Source of the DNA: Betaproteobacteria bacterium
Lineage (GTDB): Bacteria; Pseudomonadota; Gammaproteobacteria; Burkholderiales; Casimicrobiaceae
Assembly (NCBI GenBank): GCA_016704895.1
Contig: JADIZG010000065.1
Span: forward strand, 1-64,000
DNA length: 64,000 bases
Direction of reading: 5' to 3'
In this document: piece after piece, positions 1 through 9,938 of the stretch
Numbering within the stretch: position 1 is the first letter of the stretch
How the letters are laid out: every line of letters starts with the position of its first letter
The notes under the pieces: generated by a model
Database searches by the model: none
What the model was told of the DNA's origin: nothing
The model's input: the letters and a program-made list of their open reading frames with translations, nothing else
Position numbers and translations under genes: made by a program

Positions 1-951
1 CCACGCCAGCTGCCGCCGCGGCAGCCAGTCGAGCCTGCCCGGAAACGGTCCCGTCGCGTCCCCGCGTGCCCGCCGTGCTCGGGCTGCTCCAGCACGACCC
101 GCGGCAGACCCTCCGTGGCCCGGGCGAGCGATGCGGCGGGGATGAACGGGTCGTTCCTCGCGTTGAGGACGAGCGTCGGTACGCCGATGCGTGCGAGCCA
201 CGGCTTCGACGAGGCGCGCGTCCAGTAATCGTCGGTTCCGCCGAACCCGTGCAGCGGCGCGGTCACCGCGTCGTCGACGCCCACATCGTCATTGCCAGCG
301 AGAGCCGCGAGGCGTCGAGGCGCCCGGGGAAGCGCGATGCGATCGCGCGCTTTCCGGCGCGAGCGTCCGCAGGAAGTGCCACGCATAGAGGCGGTTCAAG
401 CCGCGGTCGATCGACCGTCCGGCGCCATCAGGTCGAGTGGGCGGACACCGCTGCGGCGACGATCGAGCCGGCGCCCGCCCCCGCCCGCCGGAGCCAGTTG
501 AGCAGCGCCGATCCGCCCAGCGATACGCCGACGACATGGATCGGGGTGCCCGCCCCAACGCGCTCGTGCACGGCCGCGAGCATCGCGCCGACCTCCTCGT
601 GGTCGCCGGAGTGGTAGGCGCGCGGCAGGCGGTTCGGCTTGCCGCCGCAGCCGCGGAAATGGGGCACGACGCCGCGCCAGCGGCGCCTCGCCACCGCGGC
701 CATCAGCGAGCGCGCGTAGTGCGAATCCGAGCTTCCCTCGAGGCCGTGGAACAGCACGACGATCGGGGCGCCGGGCGCCGCGGGCGCGTCGAGCCAGTCG
801 AACTCCCAGACGTCGCCGTCGGGCGCGGCGACGGACTCGCGGCGCCATCGGACCGGAGGACGCGCGAGGAACGCCGGCCAGATCGTCTGCGCGTGCCCGC
901 CGTGCAGCCACGCCAGCGCGCGGTGCGGGCCCAGGTCCCGCCCTCCCGCAT
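1..951 (-). CDS. YheT-type alpha/beta hydrolase, C-terminus cut by window edge, frameshifted
   Basis: Translation shows the YheT signature GGHAQTIWP near the N-terminus, a strand followed by FHGLEGSSDSHY, the nucleophile elbow GVSLGGSALL, and a later block NDDVGVDDAVTAPLHGFGG, the usual middle of YheT proteins. These pieces lie in several reading frames, with breaks near 920, 435, 415 and 345. The ATG at 951 lies 5 bases after the CYTH-CHAD stop and needs the first of those shifts. YheT proteins are cytoplasmic hydrolases of uncertain substrate. The broken frame in a conserved family probably reflects sequence error rather than decay. The final helix and catalytic His lie outside the window. 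Confidence 0.75.
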
Positions 952-956
952 CCCCG

Positions 957-2543
957 TCAGGCCCGCTTCCAGAACGGTGCGACGGCCTCGAATGCCGACC
1001 ACGCGGCGGCAATGCCCCGACCGCTCGCGCCGGCGCGTCCCGCGGACCACGACTCGATCGCGACCGTCGCCGCAGCAGTCGGTCCCGCGAGCGCGGCGGC
1101 GACGCGCGGCGCGACCGCGGCGTCGTTGAACGCGCCGAGCTCGTCCTGGAGCACGGCGAGCGCCTTTCGGTAGACCCTCGCGCGCCGGGCGGGAAAGAGC
1201 GTCGCGAAGAACTCGGTGGCGTAGCGCAGCTTCTTCGCGGCGATGCGGATCGCGTGACGCTCGTCGACGCCTCCGTTCGCGAGACGGCGCGCCGCCTTCG
1301 CGAGCCGCCGTGCGCGCCGGTCGATGAGGCGCGCGGCGTAGCGTCGCGCGTCTTCCGCAGCCGCGCCGGCTGCCGCGCCGTCCCGAGGCGCCGGCAGCGC
1401 GGTTCCGTACGTCGTGAGCACGAAACGCGTGAAGCGCGGCGACGTCACGCAGTCGACGGAGTCCGCGTGCGCGGTGCGGCGTCGCGCTGCGGTCCGGCGG
1501 GTGAGCGACTGCAGCGTGGCGGTGGTCGCGCTGCCGTCGCCCGCCGTGCGCACGAGGTCGGCTTCGACCGCGGGCAGCGTCTCCAGCGCGAAGACGTCGA
1601 GGTCGCGCGCCGGCCCCAGGGTGTCGAGCACCCAGCGCGTCTCGTGCCTGAGGCGCTCGATCGCGTCGGACGCGAGGACGCCGTCGGCGAGCGTGATGCA
1701 CGAGCGCAGGCGTCGCACGGCGATGCGCATCTGGTGGATCCATTCGGGGTCGCGCAGCGCGGCGCCGCGGAAGCCCAGGGCGTTGCGCTCGATCTGCCGC
1801 ACGCACTCGGCGACGACCGCCGCGACCGCGGCGGAGGCGGTGGCCCCGTCCGCGTGCACGATCTCGCCGGCGCGCGAGGGCTCGTCGGCCGCCCGGTCGG
1901 CGAGCGCATAGCCGCGTTCCGCCTTGCTGCGCGGCTCGATCGCGAGCGGCAGGTCGGCCGCGAGGCTCGACGCGAGGTCGACGAGCCGGCCCGGATCGCC
2001 TTCCCGCAACTCGATCTCGATCTCGGCGATGCCCGCCCACGTCGCCGCCTGCCGATGGCTCGCGGGGGCGTCGAGGCGACCGAGGTCGATCGCGAGCGTC
2101 GCCGTCGTGCCGTCCGGGAACGCGAGCGGCAGCGTCGTACGGCGGAAATCGGTCGAGAACGCCGGCGCGAGGCCGCCCTTGCGCAGCGCCTTCACGAACA
2201 CGGCGCGCCACGGCGTCGTCGCGAGCCGCATCGTGTCGATCTGCGGTCCCGCGAGCGGCCATTCGTACTCGGGCCGGGAGACGACGCCGGACGCCGCGCC
2301 AGGGAGCGGCGCCCCCTTGGCCGTCATCAGCCAGCGCCGCCCGTCGCGGCGCAGCCGCAGCGCCACGCCTTCGCGCCTGAGTCGCTGGTCGGGCGTGTCG
2401 AAGTAGGTCGAGACGATGCTCGCGGTGCGCGCGCGTCCGCGCACGACCGCACGGAGCGCGGGATGCGCGCGCAGCGCGCCCACCGCGGCCGGGTCGATCG
2501 CGAGCTTGAGCTCGACTTCGACCGGGGCGGAGGCGTCGCTCAC
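957..2543 (-). CDS. CYTH-CHAD protein (inorganic triphosphatase-like)
   Basis: The 528-residue protein begins with the CYTH signature ExExK (E9, E11, K13). The acidic EIEIEL strand at 174-179 and KAERGYAL at 207-214 complete a triphosphate tunnel domain ending near residue 215. The second half is a CHAD domain with two His/Arg-rich helices, IHQMRIAVRRLRS at 269-281 and a copy HAIRIAAKKLRYA near 430, of the kind thought to bind polyphosphate. Bacterial CYTH-CHAD proteins hydrolyse tripolyphosphate or bind polyphosphate granules; the substrate here is inferred. It starts 13 bases after the DAHP synthase stop and is followed by the YheT-like gene, so the three probably form one transcript. Confidence 0.9.
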   Translation of the reverse strand: MSDASAPVEVELKLAIDPAAVGALRAHPALRAVVRGRARTASIVSTYFDTPDQRLRREGVALRLRRDGRRWLMTAKGAPLPGAASGVVSRPEYEWPLAGPQIDTMRLATTPWRAVFVKALRKGGLAPAFSTDFRRTTLPLAFPDGTTATLAIDLGRLDAPASHRQAATWAGIAEIEIELREGDPGRLVDLASSLAADLPLAIEPRSKAERGYALADRAADEPSRAGEIVHADGATASAAVAAVVAECVRQIERNALGFRGAALRDPEWIHQMRIAVRRLRSCITLADGVLASDAIERLRHETRWVLDTLGPARDLDVFALETLPAVEADLVRTAGDGSATTATLQSLTRRTAARRRTAHADSVDCVTSPRFTRFVLTTYGTALPAPRDGAAAGAAAEDARRYAARLIDRRARRLAKAARRLANGGVDERHAIRIAAKKLRYATEFFATLFPARRARVYRKALAVLQDELGAFNDAAVAPRVAAALAGPTAAATVAIESWSAGRAGASGRGIAAAWSAFEAVAPFWKRA

Positions 2544-2556
2544 GCGTTCGCCGCGG

Positions 2557-3687
2557 TCAGGGTCCGTCGGCGAGCGCGAGGCGGCGCGACCGGACCGCGT
2601 CGGCGAGCCTGCGCAGCGTCTCGACCGTCGTGTCCCAGCCGAGGCACGCGTCGGTGATCGATACCCCGTACTGGAGCGCCTCGTTGGGCCGCAGGTCCTG
2701 CCGTCCGGGGTTCAGGTGGCTCTCGAGCATCACGCCGATGATGCGCGTGTCGCCGCCCGCGACCTGGGCGGCGACGTCCGCCGCCACGTCGACCTGGCGC
2801 TCGTGCTTCTTCTCGCTGTTCGCGTGCGAGCAATCGATCATCACCCGGGCGGCGAGTCCCGCGTGCGCGAGCTCCCGGCAGGTCGCCTCGACGCTCGCCG
2901 CGTCGTAGTTGGGCGCCTTGCCGCCGCGAAGGATGATGTGGCAGTCCTCGTTGCCCCCCGTGTGGACGATCGCCGAGTGGCCGCCCTTCGTGACCGACAG
3001 GAAGTGGTGCGGCGCGCTCGCCGCCTTGATCGCGTCGACCGCGATGCGCACGTCGCCGTTCGTGCCGTTCTTGAAGCCGACCGGGCACGAGAGCCCGCTC
3101 GCGAGCTCCCGGTGCACCTGGCTCTCGGTCGTCCGCGCGCCGATCGCGCCCCAGCTGATCAGGTCGGCGATGTACTGCGGCGTGATCATGTCGAGGTACT
3201 CGGTGCCTGCGGGCAGCTCGAGCTCGTTCACCTCGAGGAGGATGCGCCGCGCGAGGCGCAGGCCCTCGTTGATGCGGAAGCTGCCGTCGAGGCGCGGATC
3301 GTTGATCAGCCCCTTCCAGCCCACGGTCGTGCGCGGCTTCTCGAAGTAGACGCGCATCACGATCGCGAGCTCGCCGGCGAGCTCGCGGCGCAGCGCCGCG
3401 AGCCGCGTCGCGTAGTCGATCGCCGCGTCGTAATCGTGGATCGAGCAGGGTCCCACGACGACGACGAGCCTGTCGTCGGCGCCGTGCAGGATCCGGTGGA
3501 TCGCCTGCCGCGCGTCGTAGGTGGTCGTGGCGGCGACTTCGGACACCGCGAATTCGCGCAGCAGGTGCGAAGGCGGCGCGAGCTCGGTGATCTCGGTGAT
3601 CCGCGTGTCGTCGACGGGCCGGCCGGCCGCGGGCGAGCCGGCGGCAGCGTGGCGGTTGCGTTGGGCCGTTGAGGTGGGCAAAAGCAT
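2557..3687 (-). CDS. aroG: 3-deoxy-7-phosphoheptulonate (DAHP) synthase, class I
   Basis: This enzyme condenses phosphoenolpyruvate and erythrose-4-phosphate in the first step of the shikimate pathway. The 376-residue sequence carries the class I AroG/F/H signatures: GPCSIHD (79-85), EKPRTTVGWKGLINDP (116-131), the phosphate-binding GFKNGTNGD, SVTKGGHSAIV and IDCSHANSEK. Similarity to AroG begins at DDTRITEI near residue 26, so about 25 extra N-terminal residues precede the core. GGGAG lies almost against the ATG, and no better in-frame start is visible. Which amino acid feeds back on it cannot be read from the sequence. It is the first gene of the run with CYTH-CHAD and the YheT-like hydrolase. 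Confidence 0.95.
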   Translation of the reverse strand: MLLPTSTAQRNRHAAAGSPAAGRPVDDTRITEITELAPPSHLLREFAVSEVAATTTYDARQAIHRILHGADDRLVVVVGPCSIHDYDAAIDYATRLAALRRELAGELAIVMRVYFEKPRTTVGWKGLINDPRLDGSFRINEGLRLARRILLEVNELELPAGTEYLDMITPQYIADLISWGAIGARTTESQVHRELASGLSCPVGFKNGTNGDVRIAVDAIKAASAPHHFLSVTKGGHSAIVHTGGNEDCHIILRGGKAPNYDAASVEATCRELAHAGLAARVMIDCSHANSEKKHERQVDVAADVAAQVAGGDTRIIGVMLESHLNPGRQDLRPNEALQYGVSITDACLGWDTTVETLRRLADAVRSRRLALADGP

Positions 3688-3955
3688 CTCCCGCAGTGCG
3701 AATCTCTATAAAACAATAGCTTACACCCGAAACGGGCTGGCGTCACCCTCGCGTCCTGCGAGCGTGCTCCCGCGGGGAAGCGGGAATTGTGCAGTGCATG
3801 ATGCAACGGCGCAACAACGCGGAGCGCGGCGTGCACCGCGACGTTGCGTCGCGCGTTAGCGCCTGCGTAGACTGCCCGGCGATCCCGTCGCTCACGGAGG
3901 TGGCGGGGCAGGCTCGATCCCGAGTCCTTCCGACCCCGTCCCAGGAGAATTCCAG
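3688..3955. promoter_or_regulatory. Divergent intergenic region, aroG / psiF
   Basis: This 268-base spacer separates two divergent genes. The stretch at 3700-3722 is AT-rich against a very GC-rich background and includes TATAGA on the minus strand (3710-3705), a possible -10 for aroG. No convincing -35 was found. The psiF side carries the Shine-Dalgarno AGGAGA about 7 bases before its ATG. Confidence 0.35.
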
Positions 3956-4339
3956 ATGAAGTCACTCGTCGCTCTCGCGCTTGCCGGCGCGGTCGCGTTC
4001 ACCCCTGCCGCGTTCGCCGCGGATCCACCCAAGGCCGCCACGGCGACCACGGCCGCTCCCGCCGCCGCTCCGGCGAAGTCCGCAGCCGCCGCGCCCGCGC
4101 CCGCCAGGCTGCGGGGCGAGGAGCCGCCCAACGCCCAGCAGGAGCGGATGAAGTCCTGCAACGAGAAGGCCACGGGCAAGAGCGGCGACGAGCGCAAGAA
4201 GTTCATGAGCGCGTGCCTGTCGGGCGACGCGCCGCCGAAGATGACGCAGCAGGAGAAGATGGGCTATTGCAACAAGCAGGCTACCGGCAAGACCGGTGAC
4301 GATCGCAAGAAGTTCATGAGCTCGTGCCTGTCGGGCTGA
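3956..4339 (+). CDS. PsiF repeat protein, exported
   Basis: The 127-residue protein has a clean signal peptide (residues 1-21, cleaved after AFA), an Ala/Pro-rich linker to about residue 60, and two PsiF repeats (about 61-90 and 98-127). Each repeat has the pattern MxxCNxxATGKxGDxRKKFMSxCLSG. The family is named after the phosphate-starvation-inducible PsiF of E. coli and has no known biochemical function. Each repeat holds two cysteines that probably pair in the periplasm. The start is supported by AGGAGA, and a strong terminator follows, so the gene is probably monocistronic. Confidence 0.9.
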   Translation: MKSLVALALAGAVAFTPAAFAADPPKAATATTAAPAAAPAKSAAAAPAPARLRGEEPPNAQQERMKSCNEKATGKSGDERKKFMSACLSGDAPPKMTQQEKMGYCNKQATGKTGDDRKKFMSSCLSG

Positions 4340-4397
4340 CCTGCTGACCGAACCTGGGCCGGACGACCTCCTGTCCGTCCGGTCCCAAGTCGACGGA

Positions 4398-4433
4398 GCC
4401 GCCACCGGGTGATCGGTGGCGGCTTCGTTTTTT
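4398..4433 (+). terminator. Rho-independent terminator after psiF
   Basis: The arms GCCGCCACC (4398-4406) and GGTGGCGGC (4415-4423) form a perfect 9-bp stem with an 8-base loop, followed by TTCGTTTTTT. It lies 58 bases after the psiF stop. Confidence 0.9.
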
Positions 4434-4736
4434 CCGGGGGCGTCAGTTGCGCGCTGGCGACGCCTTTCGCGATCCCTCGAATTCTCTCCGATGCCGCACC
4501 GGCCGGAGCGCTCGCGTCGCGTGCGTGCCGGAAGAGCCCGGGCCCGGGTCGCGCAGGTGGCGCCGGATCGGAAGCCCCCGCAGCCGGCGCTCGGGACGTC
4601 GGCGCTCCTGGGGCTGGCGCACCGCGCCGTCGGACGCTGCGCGTGCAGGGCGCGCGCTTCCGCGCTCGCGCGTCCGGGAAGGGCTCGGTCGGGGCCCGTA
4701 TCATAGCGGCGGTCCGATTCCTTTGCGCACGCGTCC
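4434..4736. other. Gene-free spacer before the glycosyltransferase island
   Basis: About 300 bases follow the psiF terminator without a credible gene; open frames here have no start signal or recognisable protein. TATCAT at 4699-4704, 33 bases before the first glycosyltransferase ATG, is a possible -10 element, but no -35 is evident. Confidence 0.4.
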
Positions 4737-5457
4737 ATGCCCCGTCCCGTCGACCTGTCCGTCGTGATGCCTGCCTACAACGAGGAGGCGAGCATCGACC
4801 GGGCGATCGACGAGGTCGTGCGCGAGGTGTTCGCGGTCGTCGCCGATGCGGAGCTGGTGGTCGTCGACGACGGCAGCCGCGACGCCACGGCATCGCGTGT
4901 CCGCGCGTGGAGCGACCGCGACGCGCGCATTCGCCTCGTCCAGCAGGCCAACGGAGGTCACGGCGCTGCATTGATGACCGGTCTCGCGGCCGCCCGCGGA
5001 GGCCGCTGCCTGCTCGTCGATTCGGACGCGCAGATCGGGCCTCGCGGATCTCCGCGCCACCTGGGAGGCGGCCGCGCGCGCGGACGCCGTCATCGGCGTG
5101 CGCTCGCCGCGCCACGATCCGCTCCACCGCCTGATCCTGACGCGCTTCGTGCGCGCGCTGCTGCGCCTCGCCTATCGCGTGCCGTACGCGGACTCGAACG
5201 TGCCGTACAAGCTCGTCGCGCGCGCATGGTGCGATCGCCTGCGCGAGGTCGCGCCGTCCGGATCCGTCGTCCCGTCGATCCTGCTCTCGATGCTGCTCGC
5301 GCGGGGCAACGCGACGGTCGTCGAGCAGGTCGTCGTGCACCGTCCGCGGGCGGGCGGCACCGGCAGCCTCAAGCCGGCGCGACTCGCGCGTTTCTGCCTG
5401 CGCGCCTGGCGCGAGCTCGACAGCGTGGCGCGGTCGGTGCCCGTCGTGCGCGGATGA
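4737..5457 (+). CDS. Family 2 glycosyltransferase (frameshifted)
   Basis: The first 100 residues are a typical GT-A nucleotide-sugar domain: VVMPAYNEE at the N-terminus, VVDDGSRD (42-49) and the metal-binding DSD (95-97). The frame then breaks at about 5037, where one extra G in an atcggg run moves the reading frame. The other frame continues with LADLRATWEAAARADAVIG and then NVPYKLVARAW, as in dolichol-phosphate-mannose-synthase-like enzymes. Repaired length is about 239 residues, without C-terminal membrane helices. It probably transfers a sugar from a nucleotide donor to a polyprenyl phosphate. Its stop overlaps the next start (ATGA), so it is coupled to the YYY protein. Confidence 0.85.
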
Positions 5458-7544
5458 CCGATCTGCTCGCCTCCGGGGCCCACGCGCTCCAGTGGTGGCT
5501 CGTGCTCGCGGTCATCGCTGCCGCGGCGCGGGCGGCACTGGGTTCGCGCTGGCCCGCGGGCGATGCGCTCGCGCATGCGGTCGGGCGCTGGGGGACCGTC
5601 GTCGCGCTCACGGTGGCGATCTGGGCGGTCGCGCACGCATTGCCCGTGTTCGACCCGATCGTCATCCGGGTGTCGACCCTGGCCGTCGTGGCCGCGTTCA
5701 CCCTCGCCGGCGCCGCGCGGCGCGCACGCGGTCCGCTCGCGCCGGGCGAGACGTTCGAGGAATGTTCGGCCCGCTTCCTGCGCACCGAGGCCTCGTTCGC
5801 GCTCCCGTTCGTCGCCTACCTCGCGATGCGGGGCTTCAACCACGACATCTACGGGCTCGAGAAATTCATGGACTTCGGCTTCGTCAACGCGGCGCTCGCG
5901 TCGCCGACGATGCCGCCGCCCGATCCCTGGCTCGCCGGCGCGACGATCAACTACTACTACTTCGGGCACGTCGTCGCGGCGTTCCTGATCGCGCTCACCG
6001 GCGTGCCGCCCGACGTGGGGTTCAACCTGATGCTGGCGACGCTCTTCGGCGCGACGTTCCAGCTCGCCGCGGCGCTCGCCGGCGAACTCGCGCAGGTCCT
6101 GGCGCCGCGCGGGGCGGGCATCGCCGCGGGGATCGCCGGACTGTGGATCACCGTGGGCGGCAACCTGCACGGGTTCGTCTACGGGCTGCTCAAACCGGTC
6201 GGCGTGCGCCTCGGCTGGATCGCCGCGCCCGCCAAGCCGTACTGGCTTTCCGATTCCACGCGGTTCGTCGGGCACGATCCGCCGACCGCCGACAAGCTGA
6301 TCCACGAGTTCCCGGCGTACGCGCTCTACGTGGGCGACCTGCACGCGCATCTGCTCGACCTGCCCAACGTCCTGTCGCTGCTCGCCGTGCTGCTCGCCTG
6401 GATGCGGCTCGCGCGAACCGGGCGCGACCGCGAATCGTTCGTCCTCGCGGCGGTCCTCGGTGCGGGGACCGGCGTGCTCGCGATCACCAATGCCTGGGAC
6501 GCGGCGATCTACGGCACGATCTTCGCTGTCGCGGTACTCGCGACCGGGCGGTTCGGCGCGCGCGAGCGGGGCGCCCGATCGCTCGCGATCACGGTGCTCG
6601 CCGGCGTGGCGGGCCTCGCGGTGGTCGCGACGCCGTTCTTCGCGCAGTTCGTGCCGTTCGCGGCGGGCGTGGACTGGGTCCGCAGCCGCACGCCCGCCTG
6701 GCAGTGGGCGCTCCTCTACGGCGCGCCGCTCGCGCTCGCCGTCGTCGCGGTGGCGGCGGGCCGAACGGCGCGCGACCGCGGCACCGGCGCCGACTGGCGC
6801 TTCCTGGTCGCGCTCACGGCCGGCGGTCTCGGCTGCGCGCTGTTCGCCGAGATCGTCTACGTCAAGGACATCTACGGCGCCGACTGGTACCGCGCGAACA
6901 CCGCGTTCAAGTTCGGCTTCCAGGCGTTCGTGATGCTCGTGCTCGCGGCGTCCGTCGGCATGGCGTTGCTGCTCGACCCGGTCGTGCCCGTGCGCGGCCG
7001 ATGGCGCGCCGTCACCGCGATGGAGCTCGCGATCGTGCCATGCCTCTACTACGCCTGGTTCGTCGCGTCCGGCTCGTTCGGCGTCGCGCCGCACCGTCCG
7101 TGGACGCTCGATGGCGGGCGCTACCTCGCGCGCGAGACGCGCGAGGACGCGGGCGCGATCCGGTGGCTCCGCGCGAACGCGCGCCCGGGCGACACGATCG
7201 TCGAGGCGGTCGGCGAGAGCTACACGTACGCCGCGCGGATGTCGGCGAACACCGGCGTCCCGGCGATCCTCGGCTGGCCGATGCACGAGTGGCTGTGGCG
7301 CGGGGTGAGCCCCTCGCGCGACCTGCTCGGGCACGAGATAGCCGCGCTCTACCGGGAGCCGCACGGAGCCGCCGCGAGGGCGCTCCTCGTTCGCGCGCGG
7401 CCGCGCTACGTCGTCGTCGGGCGGTACGAACGGCAGCGCCACGGCCCGGTCGACGTCGCGGGGGTCGAGTCGCTGGGCGAGGTCGTCTGGCGCGAGGGCC
7501 TGACGTCGATCGTCCGGCTGCCGCGCGCAGAGGTGACGCCGTGA
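5454..7544 (+). CDS. DUF2298 / Chlor_Arch_YYY integral membrane protein
   Basis: This 696-residue, very hydrophobic protein carries the YYYxG motif at 167-171, within a conserved stretch that also has EKFMD (136-140) and PPPDPW. Further family marks are HEFPAYA (284-290) and DLHAHL (295-300), polar residues between membrane helices that could form an active site. The C-terminal 150 residues are soluble and resemble the extracytoplasmic end of GT-C glycosyltransferases. The family is uncharacterised and known mainly from Chloroflexi and Archaea; transfer of a lipid-linked sugar is an inference from topology and neighbours. The ATG overlaps the upstream stop, and its own stop overlaps the GTG of the next gene. 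Confidence 0.85.
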   Translation: MTDLLASGAHALQWWLVLAVIAAAARAALGSRWPAGDALAHAVGRWGTVVALTVAIWAVAHALPVFDPIVIRVSTLAVVAAFTLAGAARRARGPLAPGETFEECSARFLRTEASFALPFVAYLAMRGFNHDIYGLEKFMDFGFVNAALASPTMPPPDPWLAGATINYYYFGHVVAAFLIALTGVPPDVGFNLMLATLFGATFQLAAALAGELAQVLAPRGAGIAAGIAGLWITVGGNLHGFVYGLLKPVGVRLGWIAAPAKPYWLSDSTRFVGHDPPTADKLIHEFPAYALYVGDLHAHLLDLPNVLSLLAVLLAWMRLARTGRDRESFVLAAVLGAGTGVLAITNAWDAAIYGTIFAVAVLATGRFGARERGARSLAITVLAGVAGLAVVATPFFAQFVPFAAGVDWVRSRTPAWQWALLYGAPLALAVVAVAAGRTARDRGTGADWRFLVALTAGGLGCALFAEIVYVKDIYGADWYRANTAFKFGFQAFVMLVLAASVGMALLLDPVVPVRGRWRAVTAMELAIVPCLYYAWFVASGSFGVAPHRPWTLDGGRYLARETREDAGAIRWLRANARPGDTIVEAVGESYTYAARMSANTGVPAILGWPMHEWLWRGVSPSRDLLGHEIAALYREPHGAAARALLVRARPRYVVVGRYERQRHGPVDVAGVESLGEVVWREGLTSIVRLPRAEVTP

Positions 7545-8661
7545 GGCCGCTGTCGATCGTCGCCGCACTCCAGTACTACCTGCCGCACCGCACCGGCTAC
7601 ACGCTGCACGTGCAGCGTGTCGCCGAAGCGCTCGTCGCGCGCGGCCACCGCGTCACCGTGCTGACCGCCCGGCACCGCCGGGACCTCGCCCGGCGGGAGG
7701 TCGTGGCCGGTGTCGACGTCCTGCGCCTCGACGCCCCGCTGCGCCTGAGCCGCGGCGCCCTGATGCCCGGGTACCCGCTCGCGGCGTGGCGGCTCGCGCG
7801 CGACGCGGACGTCGTGTGGGCGAACTCGCCGATGGCGGAGCTCGGGTTGTGGGCGGCGATCGCCCGGCGCACCGGCACCAGGTTCGTCGTGACGCATCAT
7901 GGCGACCTGCACCTGCCGGACGGCGCAATGAACCGCATCATCGAGCGCCTGACGTTCGCGGGCTGGCGGTACGCGGCGCGGCGCGCGGATGCGCTGGTCG
8001 CGTACTCGGACGACTATGCGAGCCACAGCAGGTGGCTCGCGCCGTGGCGCGACAGGATCGTGGTCGTCGCGCCGCCGATCGCGATCCCCAAGCCGGACCC
8101 GGCAGCAGTGGCGGTCCTGCGGCGCGAGCTCGCGCCGGAAGGCGGGCCGCTGGTCGTCTTCGCGGGCCGGTTCGCGCAGGAAAAGCGACCCGATCTGCTG
8201 CTCGACGGGATCGCGCCGCTCCGTGCCAGGCACCCGCACCTGCGTGTCGTGTTCGCGGGCGAGGAGCGCCTGGGCTACGAGGACACGAGGACGGAGCTCG
8301 AGCCGCGAGTGTCTGCCGCGAAGGACGCGGTCCGCTTCCTCGGGCTCGTCGACGACGCGCAGACGCTCGCGAACGTGTACGCCGCGTGCGACGTGCTGGC
8401 GCTGCCGTCGCAGACCGAATGCTTCGGGCTGGTGCAGGTCGAGGCGATGCTGTGCGGCACGCCGGTGGTCGCGAGCGACATCCCGGGCGCGCGCGTGCCC
8501 GTGCAGGCGACCGGGGCGGGGCGCCTCTTCGAGAGCGGGTCGGTGGACGGGCTCGTCGACGCGATCGACGACGTCCTCGCGCATCGCGACGCGTACCGGC
8601 CCGATCTCGCACGCGTCGCGCGCGCGTTCGACTTCACTCGCACGATCGACGCCTACGAGCG
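7541..8661 (+). CDS. Family 4 glycosyltransferase, 3' end lost in poly-G tract
   Basis: The GTG start overlaps the stop of the YYY gene (GTGA). The protein shows the GT4 layout: an N-terminal acceptor domain beginning RPLSIVAALQYYLPHRTGY, then a donor domain with VFAGRFAQEKRPD, FLGLVDD and TECFGLVQVEAMLCGTPVV, whose E-x7-E near residues 293-301 binds the nucleotide-sugar. About 374 residues are readable, ending at FTRTIDAYE, which is close to where such proteins end. The frame then enters the poly-G block, so the true last residues and stop are missing. It is probably a cytoplasmic or membrane-associated transferase building a glycan; donor and acceptor are unknown. Confidence 0.9.
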
Positions 8662-8940
<279 letters not shown>

Positions 8941-8955
8941 TCTGGGCGGGGAGCG

Positions 8956-9804
8956 ATGAGCGACGTCGGGCCGACGCTCGACGCGCTCCTCGCGGGCGAG
9001 GCGGATCCGGTCTTCGCGCGGCGCGTTCGAACCGTACTCGCGTGGATGCCGCCCGACCCCGATCCGCGCCGCCTCTACGTCGACGTCGGCTGCGGTCGCG
9101 GGTACTACCTGCATTACTACGCGGCGCTCGGTCACGCGCGCATCGTCGGCCTCGAGCGCGATCCGCGGATCGCCGCGCTCGCGCGCGCGGCGCTCGCGAA
9201 CGTGCCGGGTGCGCAGGTGGCGATCGGCAGCGCGACCTCGCTCCCGTTCGCGGACGCGTCGGTCGCGGGCGTCGTGATGAGCGAGGTGCTCGAGCACGTC
9301 GACGACGACGCGCGGGCGCTGCGCGAGGCGGCGCGCGTGCTGCGCCCGGGCGGCGTGGTCGCGCTCACGGTGCCGCACGACCGCTATCCGTGGCTGTGGG
9401 ACCCGATCAACCGGACGCGCGAGCGTTTCGGCGTCGCACCCGTGCGCGAGGGAGCGCTCGCGGGCATCTGGGCGGGCCACGTTCGCCTGTACTCGGAAGG
9501 GCGACTCGCGGAGATCGCGGCGCAGGCCGGCTTCGACGTCGTCGAGACGCGCCGGTTCGGCCGCGTGAGCTGGCCGTTCGCGCACAACCTGATCTACGGC
9601 GTCGGCAAGCCGCTGCTCGAATCGGGACACGTCCCCGCATCGCTCGCGCGCGCGGTCGACCGGCGGGGCGGCGAATCCGCACCGCGCGCCTCCGCGTGGC
9701 GCGCGCTTCGCGCGGCGTTCCTCTGGCCCGACCGGTTCAACCGCGACGACGAGGGCCCGGAAGTCGCGACCGTGAACCTCGCGATGCGGCTCGTCAGGCG
9801 CTGA
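8956..9804 (+). CDS. Class I SAM-dependent methyltransferase
   Basis: The 282-residue protein starts at an ATG preceded by GGGGAG, just after the poly-G tract. Motif I, VDVGCGRGYY (about residues 41-50), is followed by the acidic LERD, then the Methyltransf_11 marks SLPFADAS and VMSEVLEHVDDD. The C-terminal part, with the PHDRYPWLWDP block and a WPFAHNLIYG segment, resembles methyltransferases of polysaccharide clusters. The substrate is unknown; from context it could be a glycan, a lipid-linked sugar or a glycosylated protein. About 130 bases, including a second G run, separate it from the prenyltransferase. Confidence 0.85.
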   Translation: MSDVGPTLDALLAGEADPVFARRVRTVLAWMPPDPDPRRLYVDVGCGRGYYLHYYAALGHARIVGLERDPRIAALARAALANVPGAQVAIGSATSLPFADASVAGVVMSEVLEHVDDDARALREAARVLRPGGVVALTVPHDRYPWLWDPINRTRERFGVAPVREGALAGIWAGHVRLYSEGRLAEIAAQAGFDVVETRRFGRVSWPFAHNLIYGVGKPLLESGHVPASLARAVDRRGGESAPRASAWRALRAAFLWPDRFNRDDEGPEVATVNLAMRLVRR

Positions 9805-9938
9805 CGCGGTGTCGCGTCGACGGGAGACGCCCGCCTCGTTGGAGGAGACGTTGCACTCGAGCTTCGCCGGGTCGCGGTCGCCGGGTCTCTCCCGGGGGCC
9901 GGGGGGGGGGGGGGGGGGGCGAGCAGCCGCAGGCTAGA
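9805..9938. other. Spacer with a 19-G homopolymer
   Basis: This short spacer contains an uninterrupted G run at 9901-9919 directly after CCGGGGGCC. It resembles the larger poly-G block and may also be an artefact. TAGAAT at 9935-9940 resembles a -10 element for the next gene. Confidence 0.5.

Noticed and set aside
1254..2657. 467-residue plus-strand frame opposite CYTH-CHAD
   Set aside because: No start signal or motif; the CYTH and CHAD signatures are on the minus strand.
4737..7544. A single 935-residue open frame joining GT2 and the YYY protein
   Set aside because: The middle part (about residues 100-240) is a nonsense translation caused by one extra G at 5037; the other frame holds the true GT2 C-terminus, and the YYY gene has its own ATG overlapping that stop.
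5172..7568. Minus-strand 798-residue frame opposite the YYY gene
   Set aside because: Arg/Asp/Glu-rich translation without start signal or motifs, a typical shadow of a GC-rich gene on the other strand.
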